DNA of 64,000 bases from Talpa occidentalis (Eukaryota > Chordata > Mammalia > Eulipotyphla > Talpidae), in the NCBI RefSeq assembly GCF_014898055.3, contig NW_023605305.1:116510234-116574233 (forward strand), in the 5' to 3' direction. The position numbers and the translations under genes were made by a program. The notes below the pieces were generated by a model that saw only the letters and a list, made by a program, of their open reading frames with translations, ran no database searches and was not told where the DNA came from. This document shows positions 52,620 to 63,870 of the stretch, in pieces (within the stretch, counting starts at the first letter, position 1; every line of letters begins with the position of its first letter).

Positions 52620-52692
52620 TCTGTGTATGTCTAACGCATGCACACGTGCACATACGCATCTCACACACACATGCACACACACACGCACTAGC
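52620..52692. repeat. Imperfect (CA)n tract
   Basis: CATGCACACGTGCACATACG and CACACACACATGCACACAC, then ACACGCAC, form an interrupted dinucleotide repeat. Confidence 0.72.
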
Positions 52693-53459
52693 TTCACCAA
52701 CAGTCCAGCTTCACACAGATGCTGAGACACGCACCTTCCCCTGTTCAAATTTGAATGAGCTTCCGACTAACCCACGTAAGTCTACAGATCGCACTGAAAA
52801 ACCACGTCTCCCCGAGTGGTGCGCAGGGGGAGAAACAGGTCTCCTCTCGGGGGCACAGACTCCCCAGTGCACCGCAGTTGCTGAGGCTCCCGCCGGTCTA
52901 CCCTCGGCTCCCCGGCCCGGGAGTCCCGAGCTCTCCGCCTGTGGATTGGAGTGTGAGGGGAAGAGGACGGGGCCCAGCTGCCCCCCTGCTGCTGGGCTTC
53001 CTGCCCAGTGAGGCGCCGCCGCTGGAACCCGGAGCTGCCACAGAACGAGCCACTGACTGTGAGGCCGGGCGGGTCAACCTCATCACTCTCCACTATAAGG
53101 AGGGCGAATCCGACGCCGCCTGGAGCGGGCTGGCCGCATGAGAGCGCCCCTGCCGCCTTCCCAGGCCGCGGGACCGTGGGAGCCTTGGTGCCGCTCGCTG
53201 GGGTGAAAGGTGGGCTTTTCTGGAGCTCGCGCCTTCATCGCGGCTTTAGTTAGAGACTTGCCCGCCAGCCCTGCCTTTGCATGTGGACTCAGTCGAACCA
53301 GCAGAGGCGCGCTCCCGCCGCGAGCCCAGGCTTACCGAGCAGGAGGGCGGTGCGGTCAGGGTGCCCCGTCTGGGGAGCGTGGGGCTAGGCTTGGGGGTGT
53401 AAGAGAACCAGCTGTTAGCTGAGAATGAACTTATTCAACACAGATGCTGCTCATTCGAG
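52693..53459. other. GC-rich unique DNA
   Basis: No gene is recognised. A small AT-richer patch near 52745-52790 (TTCAAATTTGAATG) may be regulatory. Confidence 0.35.
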
Positions 53460-54119
53460 TCATGGGCAGTTGGGCTCTCAAGGCCGGGCCGGGCTGCGAC
53501 CTTGCCCCGGGGCATCGGCCTTGTCAGGAGATGACAGTGGGGGGGAGTGCTGGGGCAGCCAGCGGGCAGCGGCCCCCCCGGCTCCAACACGCGATGGCCG
53601 GGCTGCAAGGAGGAGCGGGTCCCAGGGCGCAGGCGGGCGGAGGCCGGGCCGGCCGGGTACAGGCTCCTTTCTAGAACTCAAGAGAAATGCCGGCCAGGGA
53701 CCAGGGCCCTCGGCGCCGGCCGGACTCCGGCTGAGGGTGACGTGGCTTGCGTGCTGCGGAGGGACACCCCCTCTCACGGCAGAGGCTTTTAGGGTGCCGA
53801 GGTCAGCCTGCCCTGCGCCAGCTGCTCCGGCCTCAGCTGCAGGAGCCCCCCCTGCGCTGACCCAGCGGGGCGGCAGAGCCCCCCAGGACTGGGGGCGGGA
53901 GGGGCCGTGGGGCCGGCTCGGGAGGCCGAGCTGCAGGAGCCCGCGCTGGGGTCAGAGCCGGACCCGCCCTCCGCGGCTTGCCGTGGGGCAGCACGTGCTG
54001 CCCGGGTCGGGCGGCCGTGGCTGTGTCTGCGCCTGGCCGGCGGTCGCGTGCAGGGCGGGACGCCGGGGCTGGGCTTGGCTCTCTCGGGAGGTGCTGCCCA
54101 GGGGCGCGGGCACAGCCTG
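53460..54119. promoter_or_regulatory. CpG-island-like segment leading into the GC-box array
   Basis: CpG-dense DNA with GC boxes continues into the repetitive 54.1-54.4 kb array. A + strand frame (53425-54141) crosses it but has no recognised domain. Confidence 0.4.
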
Positions 54120-54440
54120 GCCGGCGGGAGGCGGGGCCTGAGGGGGCGGGGCCTGCGGGGCGTGGCCAGCGGAGGCGGGGCCAGTGGGAGGAGGGGTCTG
54201 TGGGGGCGTGGCCGGCGGAGGCGGGACCAGTGGGAGGCGGGGGCGGTGGGAGGCGGGGTCAGCGGAGGCAGGGCCAGTGGGAGGCGTGGTCAGCGGAGGC
54301 GGGGCCGGCAGGAGGCGGGGCTTGAGGGAGGCGGGGCCTGCAGGGGCGGGGCCTGGGGTGGCGGGGTGTGGGCGGGCCGGGGCCGGGGGCGGGGCCGGGG
54401 CGGGGGGGGCGGGGCTGGCGGGGGGGGGCGGCCTGCAGAC
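54120..54440. repeat. GC-box minisatellite (GGAGGCGGGGCC units)
   Basis: About 320 bases are built of ~17-18-bp units, GGAGGCGGGGCCNGT(G), with variants GGGGGCGTGGCC and GGAGGCGTGGTC. The GGGCGG/GGCGGGGC Sp1/KLF core recurs about 15 times. The right part degenerates to G-rich sequence (GGGGCGGGGGGGGCGGGGC). The G-rich strand could form quadruplexes. Confidence 0.88.
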
Positions 54441-55264
54441 CGGGTCCTGCCTTTTACGGGGACTGTGGGGGGCGGGGGTGGGGGGCTGTGCCCCGGGACC
54501 TGTGTTCTGCACCAAGCCCCGAAGCACAGCTGGGAGAGACCACGGGACGGACGGGACAGCTCACCTTCCTGGAGGTTTGGTTCTATTTGAACCCCAAAAC
54601 CAAACCCCAAAGCTGATGGAAGAAAACTAATGTGCATTTAAAAATAAAGGGCTCCGCCACATGAGCAGCTGGAGAGAAAGTTTGAGTTTCTATGGAAACC
54701 TCTCCTAAAATGTCTCCCCCGGCAACGGAGCCAGCTTCCCAAATGCCAGAGGGCTGGGTTGGTGCTGGGGCCCTTCACGGCAAACGTTGGGGGGCTGGGG
54801 GGCACGGAGGGCACCGAGGTGCATTTCTCCCATGCAGGAGGGAAGGCTGGGGGTCCCGGGGGCAGGGGCGCTAGCGGGGTGGCCCGGGTGGAAGCAAGTT
54901 GCAGACACATGGGGAAGAGTCGTGGGGCGGGGTGACCTGAGCCGGCTCGGCCTCTCCCCGGAGGTCCTCCCCGGCCGCTGCCAGCCCCGCTGCTCTTCAG
55001 CGCGCACAGCAAGCCCTTCCTTGCTGTGGGGAGAGCTTGTTCTCTCTGCTGTGCTGCTCCCCCAGACCCGCCAGCTCCCGGCGTGCTGGGCCGTGTCTCC
55101 AAGAGCCCGCCTTGGCACCCCACAGCCGTCTTCCAAGCCCCAGGGTCCCCCACCCCATCCACTGGGCCCCGTCTTCATTCCATGCCCCACCCTCCCCTCT
55201 GCTGGCCACGGTTCTGCTGTCAGATTTCCAGGATTTGTTCTGGCCCAGGAGCGTCCACTCCTGT
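54441..55264. other. GC-rich unique DNA
   Basis: A short AT-richer stretch at 54590-54710 (TTAAAAATAAAGGGC) lies between G-rich flanks and could be regulatory. No gene is recognised. Confidence 0.38.
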
Positions 55265-56265
55265 TTACCCTCCCCAGTGAGATGTGAAGTCACCCCGGAT
55301 TCCTCTTTTCCTTTGGACTCATTTCACTCGGCGTCATCTCCTCCAGCTCCAGCCAAGTTGCCGTGCGTGGCCAGAGCTCCTCCCTTCTCATGGCCGAGCA
55401 GCATCCACCATGTCAATACAGCCCAGCTCCTACCCGCTGCCCTGTCCTTGAGCACTTAGGCTGGTCCCGCGACGTGGCTGTTGTCAGGGGTTGCAAGGAC
55501 ATAGAGGGAGGGGCCCTCTCGGTGCTTTGAGTTCTTAGGGTGGACGCCAGGGAGTAGGATTGCCGGGCACATGGCAGATCCATCTTTAATGTTTTGAGAC
55601 TCCTCCATCCTGTTCTCCAGGGCCTGGACCCGTCACACACACCCCTCCCCACCCCCCCAGAGCACGGGGCTCCTGGCCCCCCTCACCCTCCCAGCACAGA
55701 ACTGTGGTCTTGTCGATTGGGGCCTTCTCCAGGCGGGAGGTGGGATCCCACTGTGGCTTCGATGGGCGTTTCCCGGACAGCAGAGAGGACGAGCCTTTCC
55801 TCCCAGCCTGCGGGCATCCGCGTGGCGTCTTTGGAGCAGCGTCTGTCTGGCTGTGCTGCCCATCTGCCGGCTGACTGACTGATTTTCTGTTTGCTGGGTG
55901 TGAGCGTTCTCTGTGGATCTTGGTGTGTGCCTGGGCGGGGGTGCGGTGCGCAGTTTTCTCTCCTGCATGCTGCGGTGTCTGTTCCGACGCTCATTGCTGC
56001 TCTGGCTGGTCCCATGGGCTGAGTTTCACTTTTGCCGCCTTGGCCTCCGGACTCGACTCCCGAGGAAGGGGCTGAGCCGCCCTGCAGAGCCTCGCCTGCG
56101 TCTCCCTGTGTTTTGTGGCTCCGGGTCTTACACCAAGTCTTCGCTCCATGCTGAGTTCGTTTTGTGCCCGCGTGAGGTGGTGGCCGGGCTTCACTCTCCC
56201 CCACCCGGGCCAGGGCGCGAGGCTCCCGATGCCCCAGACTGTCTTTTTCCATGTTTTGTGGGAGC
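55265..56265 (-). mobile_element. GC-enriched LINE-1 ORF2 3' fragment, antisense
   Basis: Words in canonical antisense L1 order are CTCATTTCACTCGGCGTCAT, CCAGCTCCAGCCAAGTTGCC, GCCGAGCAGCATCCACCATG, GGTGGACGCCAGGGAGTAGG, CATCCTGTTCTCCAG and GGGCGTTTCCCGGACAGCAG. GGAGCAGCGTCTGTCTGGC, TCTTACACCAAGTCTTCG and CCATGCTGAGTTCGTTTTG follow. The minus-strand frame near 55991-56194 starts MKPGHHLTRAQNELSMERRL, like the ORF2p KLDHYLTPYTKI-type segment. Many A/T positions of L1 have become G/C. Confidence 0.75.
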
Positions 56266-56419
56266 TGAGCAGTAAGCGAGGGTGCCCTAACCAGAATCCC
56301 TTGCGGGGAACTTTATCATTTCAAAGACACGAGAATTCAGGCGGCAGCCACACCCAGCGGCGCTGCTCTCGCTGCTCCGGGCTGGAGTTGAGCAGCGCGG
56401 GCCTGTTCCCTCCCGAGAC

Positions 56420-56570
56420 CTTCTTTTACCCTCTAAGTTAAGGAACTGCACAACACGTAATACTTCTGCAATCCGAAAATAAAACTGTGATGGGAAAAAA
56501 ATTAAAAGCACTCTGCGTGATCTCATTTGAACTTTATTAAAAAAGAAAAAAAAAATTGGGTTAGCACCTG
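56420..56570. promoter_or_regulatory. Small AT-rich candidate element
   Basis: CACAACACGTAATACTTCTG, GAAAATAAAACTGTGATGGG, AAAAAAATTAAAAGC and TTATTAAAAAAGAAAAAAAAAATTGG form a sharp AT block. The A-rich end at 56540-56562 could be a retroposon tail, but no body was found. Confidence 0.3.
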
Positions 56571-57829
56571 AGGGCAGGCAGGGGCAGGGGCGCCCTCCTG
56601 GCCTCCTGTGACCCCGTGCGGGCAGCATCTGGGCACCTCGGGCTGCGCTGGTGGGCCCAGCTGGGGCTCCTGCACGCCTGAGCCTGGACGCTTTTCCAGT
56701 GCAGAAGCAGCAAGGTTCTGCTCTCCGGACCGGGGGTGAGGCTCGGCAGCCAGCGGGGACCCGAGCAGCGGCAGGTGCAGGCAGGGAGCGGCAGGTGGGC
56801 CCTGTGGGCCCGTACAGGCAGCAGGGCACCCGGTCGTGTGCCTCTGTCAGTGACTCTGCTTCTCCAGGCTCGGCCCCCACTGGGCGAGGAGGGCACGGCC
56901 ACCTGGCGGGTGAAGAGGCCGGCATGTTAGCAGCTGCTCGCACCGGATGCCTCTGGCTGGGATCAGCGGTGCCCTCCGGTGCAGATGGCAGACAGCGCAC
57001 CCCGAGACAGAAAGGGAGTCTGGTCAGGAGAGACACTGCATGGAGAGGGGAGCAGGCACGGGGCGTGCGGTGGGGACCAGGTGCCCTGCACAGGCCCTGG
57101 GCCTGCATGGCCGAGTCCAGCGTGGCCTCCACTCACCTCTGCCCCCGAGGCCCGGGGTGGGGGGACCCTTGGGTGCTTCAGCCTCCTAGGAGGACCTCAC
57201 GCAGGGCTCCGAGACATGGGACCCCTGATAAAGCAGGAGGCTTTTCTGCAGTGAGGACCACAGAGAGGACGGCGCCTGTGGTGCCATCCCCGGAGGACCT
57301 GCAGTCAGTGGAGTCAGTGGGAGTAAGGCTTGGGACATGGCTCCCTGTAAGGCCCCTGCTCAGACCCTCCCTGGGCTGCTCTCCACCTCCCCCACGCCCC
57401 GGGAGCACCCCGCTCAGGGGGGGCTGCCTCCCTGCAGGGCACCAGGCAGACGGCTGCAACCGGCTCTGAGAGCAGACCCCAGGGCCCGGCTGAGGGCAGG
57501 CTCTCCCAGCTGCCGCCTGCCCACTGTCCATGCTGTGTCCACAGCACTGTCCCCCCTGGAGCCTTTGGTGTGGTGACAGTTTCTGCAACTCTGCCCCAAC
57601 TTTCTGGGGCCTGCGTCAGAACCCCTTTCCTGCGGTGCCCCCAGAAGGTGCCTTTGACGTGTTTCGCCCCCCTTCACCGCGAGTCTGCTCTGCTTTTGTA
57701 CGCCAGACGGCCGGGCCCTTTTAGAGCGTGAGAGTTTGGGGGACCCTGGGCACCCCCTAACACTTGTACTCTGTGTGTTTCTTTCTCTTTGACATAAACA
57801 AGGGAGAACTTGGCTTGTTCATCAAACAT
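56571..57829. other. GC-rich unique DNA
   Basis: No gene is recognised. A minus-strand frame (56287-57132) and a + strand frame (56651-57469) of over 270 codons each are compositional. Confidence 0.38.
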
Positions 57830-58700
57830 GAAGATTTTAGATCAGGACGAGGAAAACGCGCGTCCTCATCAGCCTGTGCGTGACTCCGCTGCTCCGTCCC
57901 AGCGCGCCGAGACTTGCTCCCGCGACAATCCCCACGATGGGCCGGAGCAGGCGGCAGGTGCGGGGAGCCGGTGCGAGCGGACAGCCCAGCGGAGCTGGAG
58001 CCGCAGGGGCCGCTCCCTCGCTGCCCGGGGTGGGGCCCGGTCCCTGCTCTGGGGGCGCAGGGTCTCCCGGGAGCCCCGTTTGAGGCCTCCCAGCCTTTGG
58101 GTGCGGAGACCCTGTCTCTGCTGCGGCGTTCATCGCCACGCGGGCCCCGGGGAGCACGTGGCTCGCAGGCGAGGCCCTGGTCACAGGCCAGGGACCGTTC
58201 TTGGCCTCTCTGCGTCCTGGATCCTCAACTGGAAAGACAGTCCGCGCGGAGCGAGGTCCTCTTCCTCGGATTGCTGCTTCCCGCTCGAGCTCTGGGCCTG
58301 GTGCCTGCCTGGCTCCCCGTGGAAACACTGTACAATGTGCCGGGCCCTCCCCACCCCCTCTCCAGAGGCAAGAGAACCGAGCGGCGTCCCGGGCTCCCTG
58401 CTGCAGCAGGAACCTGCCGGGAGCCGAGGGGAACGCAGGCTTCTCCTCCGTGGGTAACCAGGGGGCCGGTCACGGGATCTGGCCCCGCCTCACCTCTGCT
58501 CTCCGTGGGCGTTCTTGGGGCCAGAGGAGGTGCGAGCTCTCATGCCTTCCTCAACGCCCGCGGCCCTCGGTCTGCAAGGCCCGGCACGCGAGCCCCTGCT
58601 CTCGCGACAGGCACATCCCGGTGTCGGGCTCCCTGTGCCCCGCGTGACGGACTCAGCCCGGCGCCGCTGAAGCAGCCTCGCAGAGAAACCTGCTGTGCTT
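57830..58700. promoter_or_regulatory. CpG-island-like segment
   Basis: Dense CpG over 850 bases with words such as GCGCGCCGAG, GCGGAGCGAGG and CGCGCGGAGC. It is preceded by a small AT-richer patch (57770-57840). No exon was identified. Confidence 0.4.
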
Positions 58701-59029
58701 TCTCAGGTTCGAATCCTCACTTAGATGAGCCGTAAACTCTCACTGCCCCCGAACCGTTCCCCAGTCACCACCGACCTGGGTCATCGCTGTGCGGCTGCTG
58801 TACCCCCACGGGGACCCCCACTTTAGGTGGGGGGAGCTTCTGGGCTGCCCTATGGGAGGACAGCCTGGGGGGCTGGACGGGGCATGTGCCGGGCCGGGTA
58901 GAGGCCGGAGCTGGGTCTGGGGGGTGGAGGGAGGCACGGCAGGGGCCGCGGGCCCCGCAGCTGCTGAGAGCCGGCCGCCTCGCCTCGGCAGACGCCCGCG
59001 GCAGCTGTGTGGGCGACACCGCGGGCCTC
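58701..59029. other. GC-rich unique DNA
   Basis: No gene or repeat family is recognised. Confidence 0.35.
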
Positions 59030-59215
59030 TTCCTGGCCTTTGTGAGACTCGGGTTAACGCTGGTAATTACTCCCCGGCAGCCGGAGGTTTCTTTAAATGC
59101 AGTTCTGACTGTGAGAGGCTCCGCAGGGAGCAGCCGCCAGGTTTCTCCAAGAAAAGCCCACGGCCATTGTCCCCGACGGCTCTGAAGAGCCTCCTCGGTC
59201 CTCCTCCCGGATTAG
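59030..59215. promoter_or_regulatory. Candidate conserved element
   Basis: GGGTTAACGCTGGTAATTACTC (GTTAAC is HNF1-like, TAATTAC is a homeodomain core, about 59053-59077) and TTTCTTTAAATGCAG lie in otherwise GC-rich DNA. No transposon is recognised. Confidence 0.33.
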
Positions 59216-60407
59216 GACGCGGGGGCAGGACAATCGCTGCCTTCACCTCCGCTTCTGGAGGGCCCGGGGCTGGTGCTGGGAGGAGCTAGGGCCAGGCAGA
59301 GCCCGGGCGAGGCGCCGTAGATGCGGGGCTGTCGTGTAAGGACCGGGTCACGCGGGAACACCGCCCTTCCAAAGGATTGGGGGTTCGGCGGCTCCCCCGG
59401 ACAATGGCAGGTGTCTGCCCGCTCAGCTGTGTGAGGTGCGGGTTTGCCTCTTCGCTAAAATGCAAATCACGACTTGTACCTACTGGGGGGACTAGGGGAT
59501 TCAGGGCACTGTGTGGTCAAAGGAGGGTCCGCAGCATAGAGCCCGGTGTGCGTGGACATTTGGGGCAAAACTGCTTTTATTTTCCTTGTATGGCGTGTGT
59601 GTGTGGTAAGATCCCCAAGAAGCCGATCCCGCTCTGCCCAGCAAGGGGAGTGGTGTCTGCCACGCGGTCCCAGCGCCAGGAGCCCTGGCAGCTCCTCGGC
59701 CTGACTGTCCGTGAGGGGACGCTGGCTTCAAACCCACATTCCAGGCGCTACGTTCCAGACTCGAGAAGCAGAGCAGCTCAGCACGCGCTTCCTTCTGGGG
59801 TCCCTCCCCTCTAGCGGGGGCCAGGGCTGTGCCAGGAAGGCGCCCGCAGGTGGGGTGGGGGGCAGCTGCAGGGAGCAGCAGGACTGGGTAGGGACCCAAG
59901 GGGTGTCAGCGAGTCCGGATGAGGCCGTATCCCTGCTGCCCCCTCCCCAGCGCCCAGCACAGGGCCTGGCACGCCGAGGCATATGGCGCTGACTCCTGGG
60001 TACCGGCAGCGTGTGCGAGCGTCCTCAGGGTCCACCGCGTCCTCAGGGGCCAGCCTGGGCTCTGCGCAGGCGGCTTGTGCTGTGTGGGCTCGGGGGCCAG
60101 CCGGGAGAGGGGGCGTCTAATGGAGACCTGGCAAGGACAGTAAGGATTCTTTCGGCGAAAGGCAGGGGAGGGTGGTGTTGGCGGCGAGCGCGCGTCAGGG
60201 CCAGGCACAGGGGAGCTGGGCGTGCTGGTGAAGCCCCACTTGGCCTATTGGGTGGGGTCACAGGGTGGGAGGGGCTCCCCAGGTGCCTTGTTTGCTCAGT
60301 CAAGGAATGGGGATGAGGCCCTGAGGCCCGGGGTCCTCTGAGGGCAACTCACCTCCCATGTGGGCAGGTAATGCTTGGTGTAGAGAAGAGCTGGATGAGC
60401 AGGTCGA
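59216..60407. other. GC-rich unique DNA
   Basis: A slightly AT-richer patch at 59560-59590 (CTGCTTTTATTTTCC) is the only contrast. No gene is recognised. Confidence 0.35.
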
Positions 60408-60500
60408 GGAGAGAGCTCCGGGCGGGTGCTCCGGGGCAGTGCTGGGGGAGAGTGCTCCGGGACAATGCTCCCGCCGAGTGCTCCGGGGGGCTGCCGGGGG
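60408..60500. repeat. Degenerate short minisatellite (GTGCTCCGGG units)
   Basis: GGTGCTCCGGGGCAGTGCTG, GAGTGCTCCGGGACAATGCT and GAGTGCTCCGGGGGG show 3-5 imperfect ~18-bp units. Confidence 0.62.
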
Positions 60501-61099
60501 TTGGGGCAGCGAGGGCTGCTGGCTGCCGGGAGCACGCAGGCACCGTCAGAGCTCTGGGTGGTTCTGCTCCTGCGCCGTCACCTGTCAGGTGACTTGTCTC
60601 TAACAGTGCATCCGGCTTGGGGTCAGGAGGACACGAGTCCACCCCCGGCCCAGTCCACCCACAATCCCCCGTCATTGTCCATGTGCCCCTCACCCTCTGC
60701 CCCCAGCCCCGGGCTCGGTGCTGCAGTCCGATACCTGGGGTTTGCTTCGGTGCAGCTTTGTCTCTGGCTCTGTCTCGCTCTGTGCTGTGCGTGAGGGACT
60801 TGTCCGGCGTTTGTCTCTCTCCTCTGCCCGGCTCCGTAGCATTGCCCAGCTCCGTGGCAGTTGTGAGGGGAGCACCCACCTCCCTCGTGGTGCACAGCAC
60901 CCCACCGTCGCACACACCGTCTCCTGGCCCGCCCTGTCCTCGGCCACGCAGGCTGGCCCCTCACTGACCAGGGGAGAGGGCGCTGCGGTGGGTGACCCCG
61001 TCCCTCTGACGCCTGGCCTGGCTCCCAGGGAGGTGCTGGGAGTGAACTGCTGACCGTCAGGCAGAGCGAGCCCTGACCTTTCGAGTGTTTTCCACGGCT
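60501..61099. other. GC-rich unique DNA
   Basis: No gene is recognised. The sequence becomes gradually more L1-like toward 61060. Confidence 0.35.
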
Positions 61100-61470
61100 G
61101 AGCCGGCCCACCACGGTCAGGCGTCCTGTGCCTGGGTCCTCGCCGGGCCGGCCGTTCTGCTCTCTTGGCCTGGCGGTTCTCGCAGCGGGAGGGGTGACTT
61201 GCGGGTTTGATCCGTGTCTTCTCGTGGTCGGTGGTGTTGGCGCTTTCTCCTGTGCCCGCGGCCGCCCGCAGGTCCTCTTTGGAGAAGTGTCCATTGAGGT
61301 CTGGCCATTTTTTGATTGTTTTCTTTTTGTTGAATTGCTTGAATGTTTGCAGGTCTCGGCTCCCCTGGCCCCTCATCAGATGTGTGGTGTGGAAACACTT
61401 CTGATTTCCCGTGAGCTGGTGACCTTCCCGGGACGGTGGGGTACACGCGCTGTCGCTTTCAGCTGAGAAA
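61100..61470 (-). mobile_element. LINE-1 ORF2 fragment, antisense
   Basis: GGTCCTCTTTGGAGAAGTGT, CCATTGAGGTCTGGCCATTT, TTTGATTGTTTTCTTTTTG, TTGAATTGCTTGAATGTTTG and CCTCATCAGATGTGTGGTGT follow the antisense L1 words TTCTTTGGAGAAATGTCTATT, CTGCCCATTTTT and ATCAGATATATG in order. The 5' side (61060-61250) is GC-enriched and diverged. Confidence 0.7.
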
Positions 61471-61876
61471 ACCAGTGTGAGGCGGGGCGGGGTGACCCCG
61501 GCTGCTCCCTCCCTGTCACGGAGGGGGCATTTGGCCGAGGAAGTGGCCTCTGCCCGGGACGGGCGCGCCCAGCTGGGGCGCGGCCAGGCCTCCTGCCTGC
61601 CTCAGTTTCTCCCCCTTGCAAGCACGAAGCCAGAAGTCATGGGAACACGAGGTCGGCCGCCCCCGAGGCCTCGCGCAGGGGCGCCCTGCGAGGTGAGGGT
61701 ATTATTAGAAGGAAGAATTCTCACAGACAGAGAACATTCTCACCTGCCTCAGAGGCTCCGGAGGTGAAGAGCGTCAGAAAAACCCTCCAACCCGGGATAA
61801 CCCCGCGGGGCTCCAGCAGCCGCCCTCCCCCCACTGCCCTGCTCTTCCCGCCGCCCCCCCGGGAGTTGTTATTTAT
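61471..61876. other. GC-rich DNA with small inverted-repeat patch
   Basis: GAGGTGAGGGTATTATTAG with ATTCTCACCTGCC and CCGGAGGTGAAG (61690-61767) contain opposed AGGTGAG/TCACCT words. TATTTATATTG immediately precedes the repeat at 61877. No gene is recognised. Confidence 0.35.
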
Positions 61877-62660
61877 ATTGTTACAGGGCAGGAGGGGGGC
61901 ACCCTGGACCCCCAAGCCTGCCTGCTCCAAATGGCTCTGCCGTCCGCCGCATGGAGACACTCACTCCGCCTCCGCGGGCAGAGGCTTTAGCACCACTGGC
62001 TGCGCCAGAGAAGAGCAGGGAGAGCAGCTTTCACATGAAACCCCCAACATCACCCCCTCGTGGGTAAACGCTCAGCCTAACTGGGTGGCCCAAGCAGGGC
62101 CGCGGAGGCCCGGAAGCTGCAGCCTAAGGCCCCTTCTGGAGGGACCCACAGGAGAGGGGCTGAGGGCCCAGCAAGGCTGGCAGGAAAAGAGCGAAATCCA
62201 AGTCCAGATAAGGCCGCCGGGGTCACCTCCCCAGGGTCACCTGCCCACGGGCCTCTCGCCCGCGTCTCTCTCTCCTCCAAGTGCCTCCTTCCGTGCCCCC
62301 AGGGCAAGTCCAAGGCTGAGAAGCCGCGCAGCCTCTTCACGCGTCTCTGCTCCCTGTGCTCCTGCCGGCTCCCTCCTCTCTGGCCCGTTCCCTGTCTCAC
62401 CGGCGGGCTCGGAGACGGACAGTCGCCGCCAGACCGGTGGATTTGATCGACTTCGGGTTGAAGTGTTCAGTAGGAAAAGCCCCCTCTCTGCTTTGGTTGC
62501 TCAGTTGTGAAGATGTGAGCCCAGTTTGCTGGTCGCCTCTCTGCCCCCCACCTGCCCTGGGAGCCCCCCCCAGAGCAAGGCCGCCATGGTGGCGAGTGCA
62601 GCAGAGCCGTGGAGCACCCGACCTCCTGTGTCTGCACCTGCCAGGGTCAACACCCACGCC
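61877..62660 (-). mobile_element. LTR-like interspersed repeat, copy 2 (antisense)
   Basis: The + strand begins TGTTACAGGGCAGGAGGGG, matching TGTTATAGGACAGGG of the copy at 50294. The shared series includes CCAAATGGCTCTGCCGTCCG, CCCCCTCGTGGGTAAACGC, CTTCTGGAGGGACCCACAGG and GGCAGGAAAAGAGCGAAATC, then GTCACCTCCCC and CAGCCTCTTCACGCGTCTC. It lacks the AATGAAAAGG/AATAAAAC region seen in copy 1 and is much more GC-rich. Same orientation as copy 1. Confidence 0.62.
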
Positions 62661-63870
62661 CCGGTCCCTTCACACACTGAGGGAGCCAGCGCTGCCCTCG
62701 GGCCCTGGCCACAAGCCACGTGTGCTGGGCCAGGCTGGGGACCTCTGCCGGGCGGGCAGGCTCTGCGCTGGCCTCAGCAGCGGTGTCTCCCCACGTCCTC
62801 TGGGGTCCTGGCACCTGCTGGAGTCGAGAAGCGCGGCTGCAGGACGAAGGCTCCGCTGGCCGGCCTTCCAGCCTCTGCCCTCAGCCCTTCCAGCCTCTGC
62901 CCAGCAGCTCGTGGCGGGCGCTGGGCTCCGGGCCACCAGCTTCTCTGTTGTCTCAGTGGCGTGTCTTGCCAAAGACTCCTGTAGCTCCGTAAGAGCAGAA
63001 ACGGAAACAGTGTTGATTGGAGCAGAAGAGCCTTTGGCCCGAGCATGGGGCACGGCTGTCCAGGGAACGGCGCCGGCCCAACCCCCGTTCCTCAGCATGG
63101 CTAAGGGGCTGGTCCAAGTTTCCTGAGGCTGTGGGGCTTGACGGTCGGGCGTCACCACCTGCCCTGCTGGTCTCGCTGCTCTGGATATCCTGGGCTCCAG
63201 AGAGAGATGTGACAAGGCAGCAGATCCACAGCTCACCAGCGGGGGCTAGGAAAAGTCCAGACGTAACCAGCACTTACTCAGCGGGAAGCTCTGCTGAGGC
63301 ACGTGCTGTGCCTGCTATTTGCCTGAATTCCCAGCGCCGAGAGCAGGCAAGGCCGGGGCGCTGCTTCAGGACCCCGAGCAGAGACAGGGACCCAACCAGA
63401 GAGCTTTCATTTCTCAGATTGCTGGCCAGCGATCTGAGAGAACGGCCGGCCGAGCCTCCTGGGGGGCGGGGGGAAGTCTGTCCTCTCCCTGCGACCTGGC
63501 CTTTTCCTGGCTTAGCTGCGCATGGTCCCGGGCAGGCAGCCTGTCAGGACGGCCCGTCACAGTCGGCGTTCCTGGTGCTCGTCTCGTTCAGCCCCAGGAC
63601 GTGTCATCAGCCCGTGGTCACCTTGGCCCTGTGCATCCTGCGTCTGTGCCCAGCACTCATCGGGCAGCAAGAGATTCAGATGAAAGGAAATACTAGTGGC
63701 CCCGTGTGCCGCACAGCCCGTGTGGGGGTGCGGTCTTCCAGGCCAGGCCCTGCCGTGATGCTCGCCAGCATCACATGGCGGGGAAGCTTGGTGCAGGCTC
63801 CAGGAACGGCCCGGCCCACACACCCGTCAACACGCTGAGGCACCCCCTGTGAGTGTGGATCCGCTGGGGT
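62661..63870. other. GC-rich unique DNA
   Basis: No exon or repeat family is recognised. A weak AT-richer patch lies near 63000-63030. Confidence 0.35.

Noticed and set aside
53952..54527. Proline/alanine-rich minus-strand frame
   Set aside because: It is the translation of the GC-box minisatellite.
56987..57075. Possible fourth SINE copy (AGACAGAAAGGGAGTCTGG and GAGAGGGGAGCAGGCACGG)
   Set aside because: Only scattered words resemble the SINE body and no head, B box or tail is present. It may be chance in purine-rich DNA.
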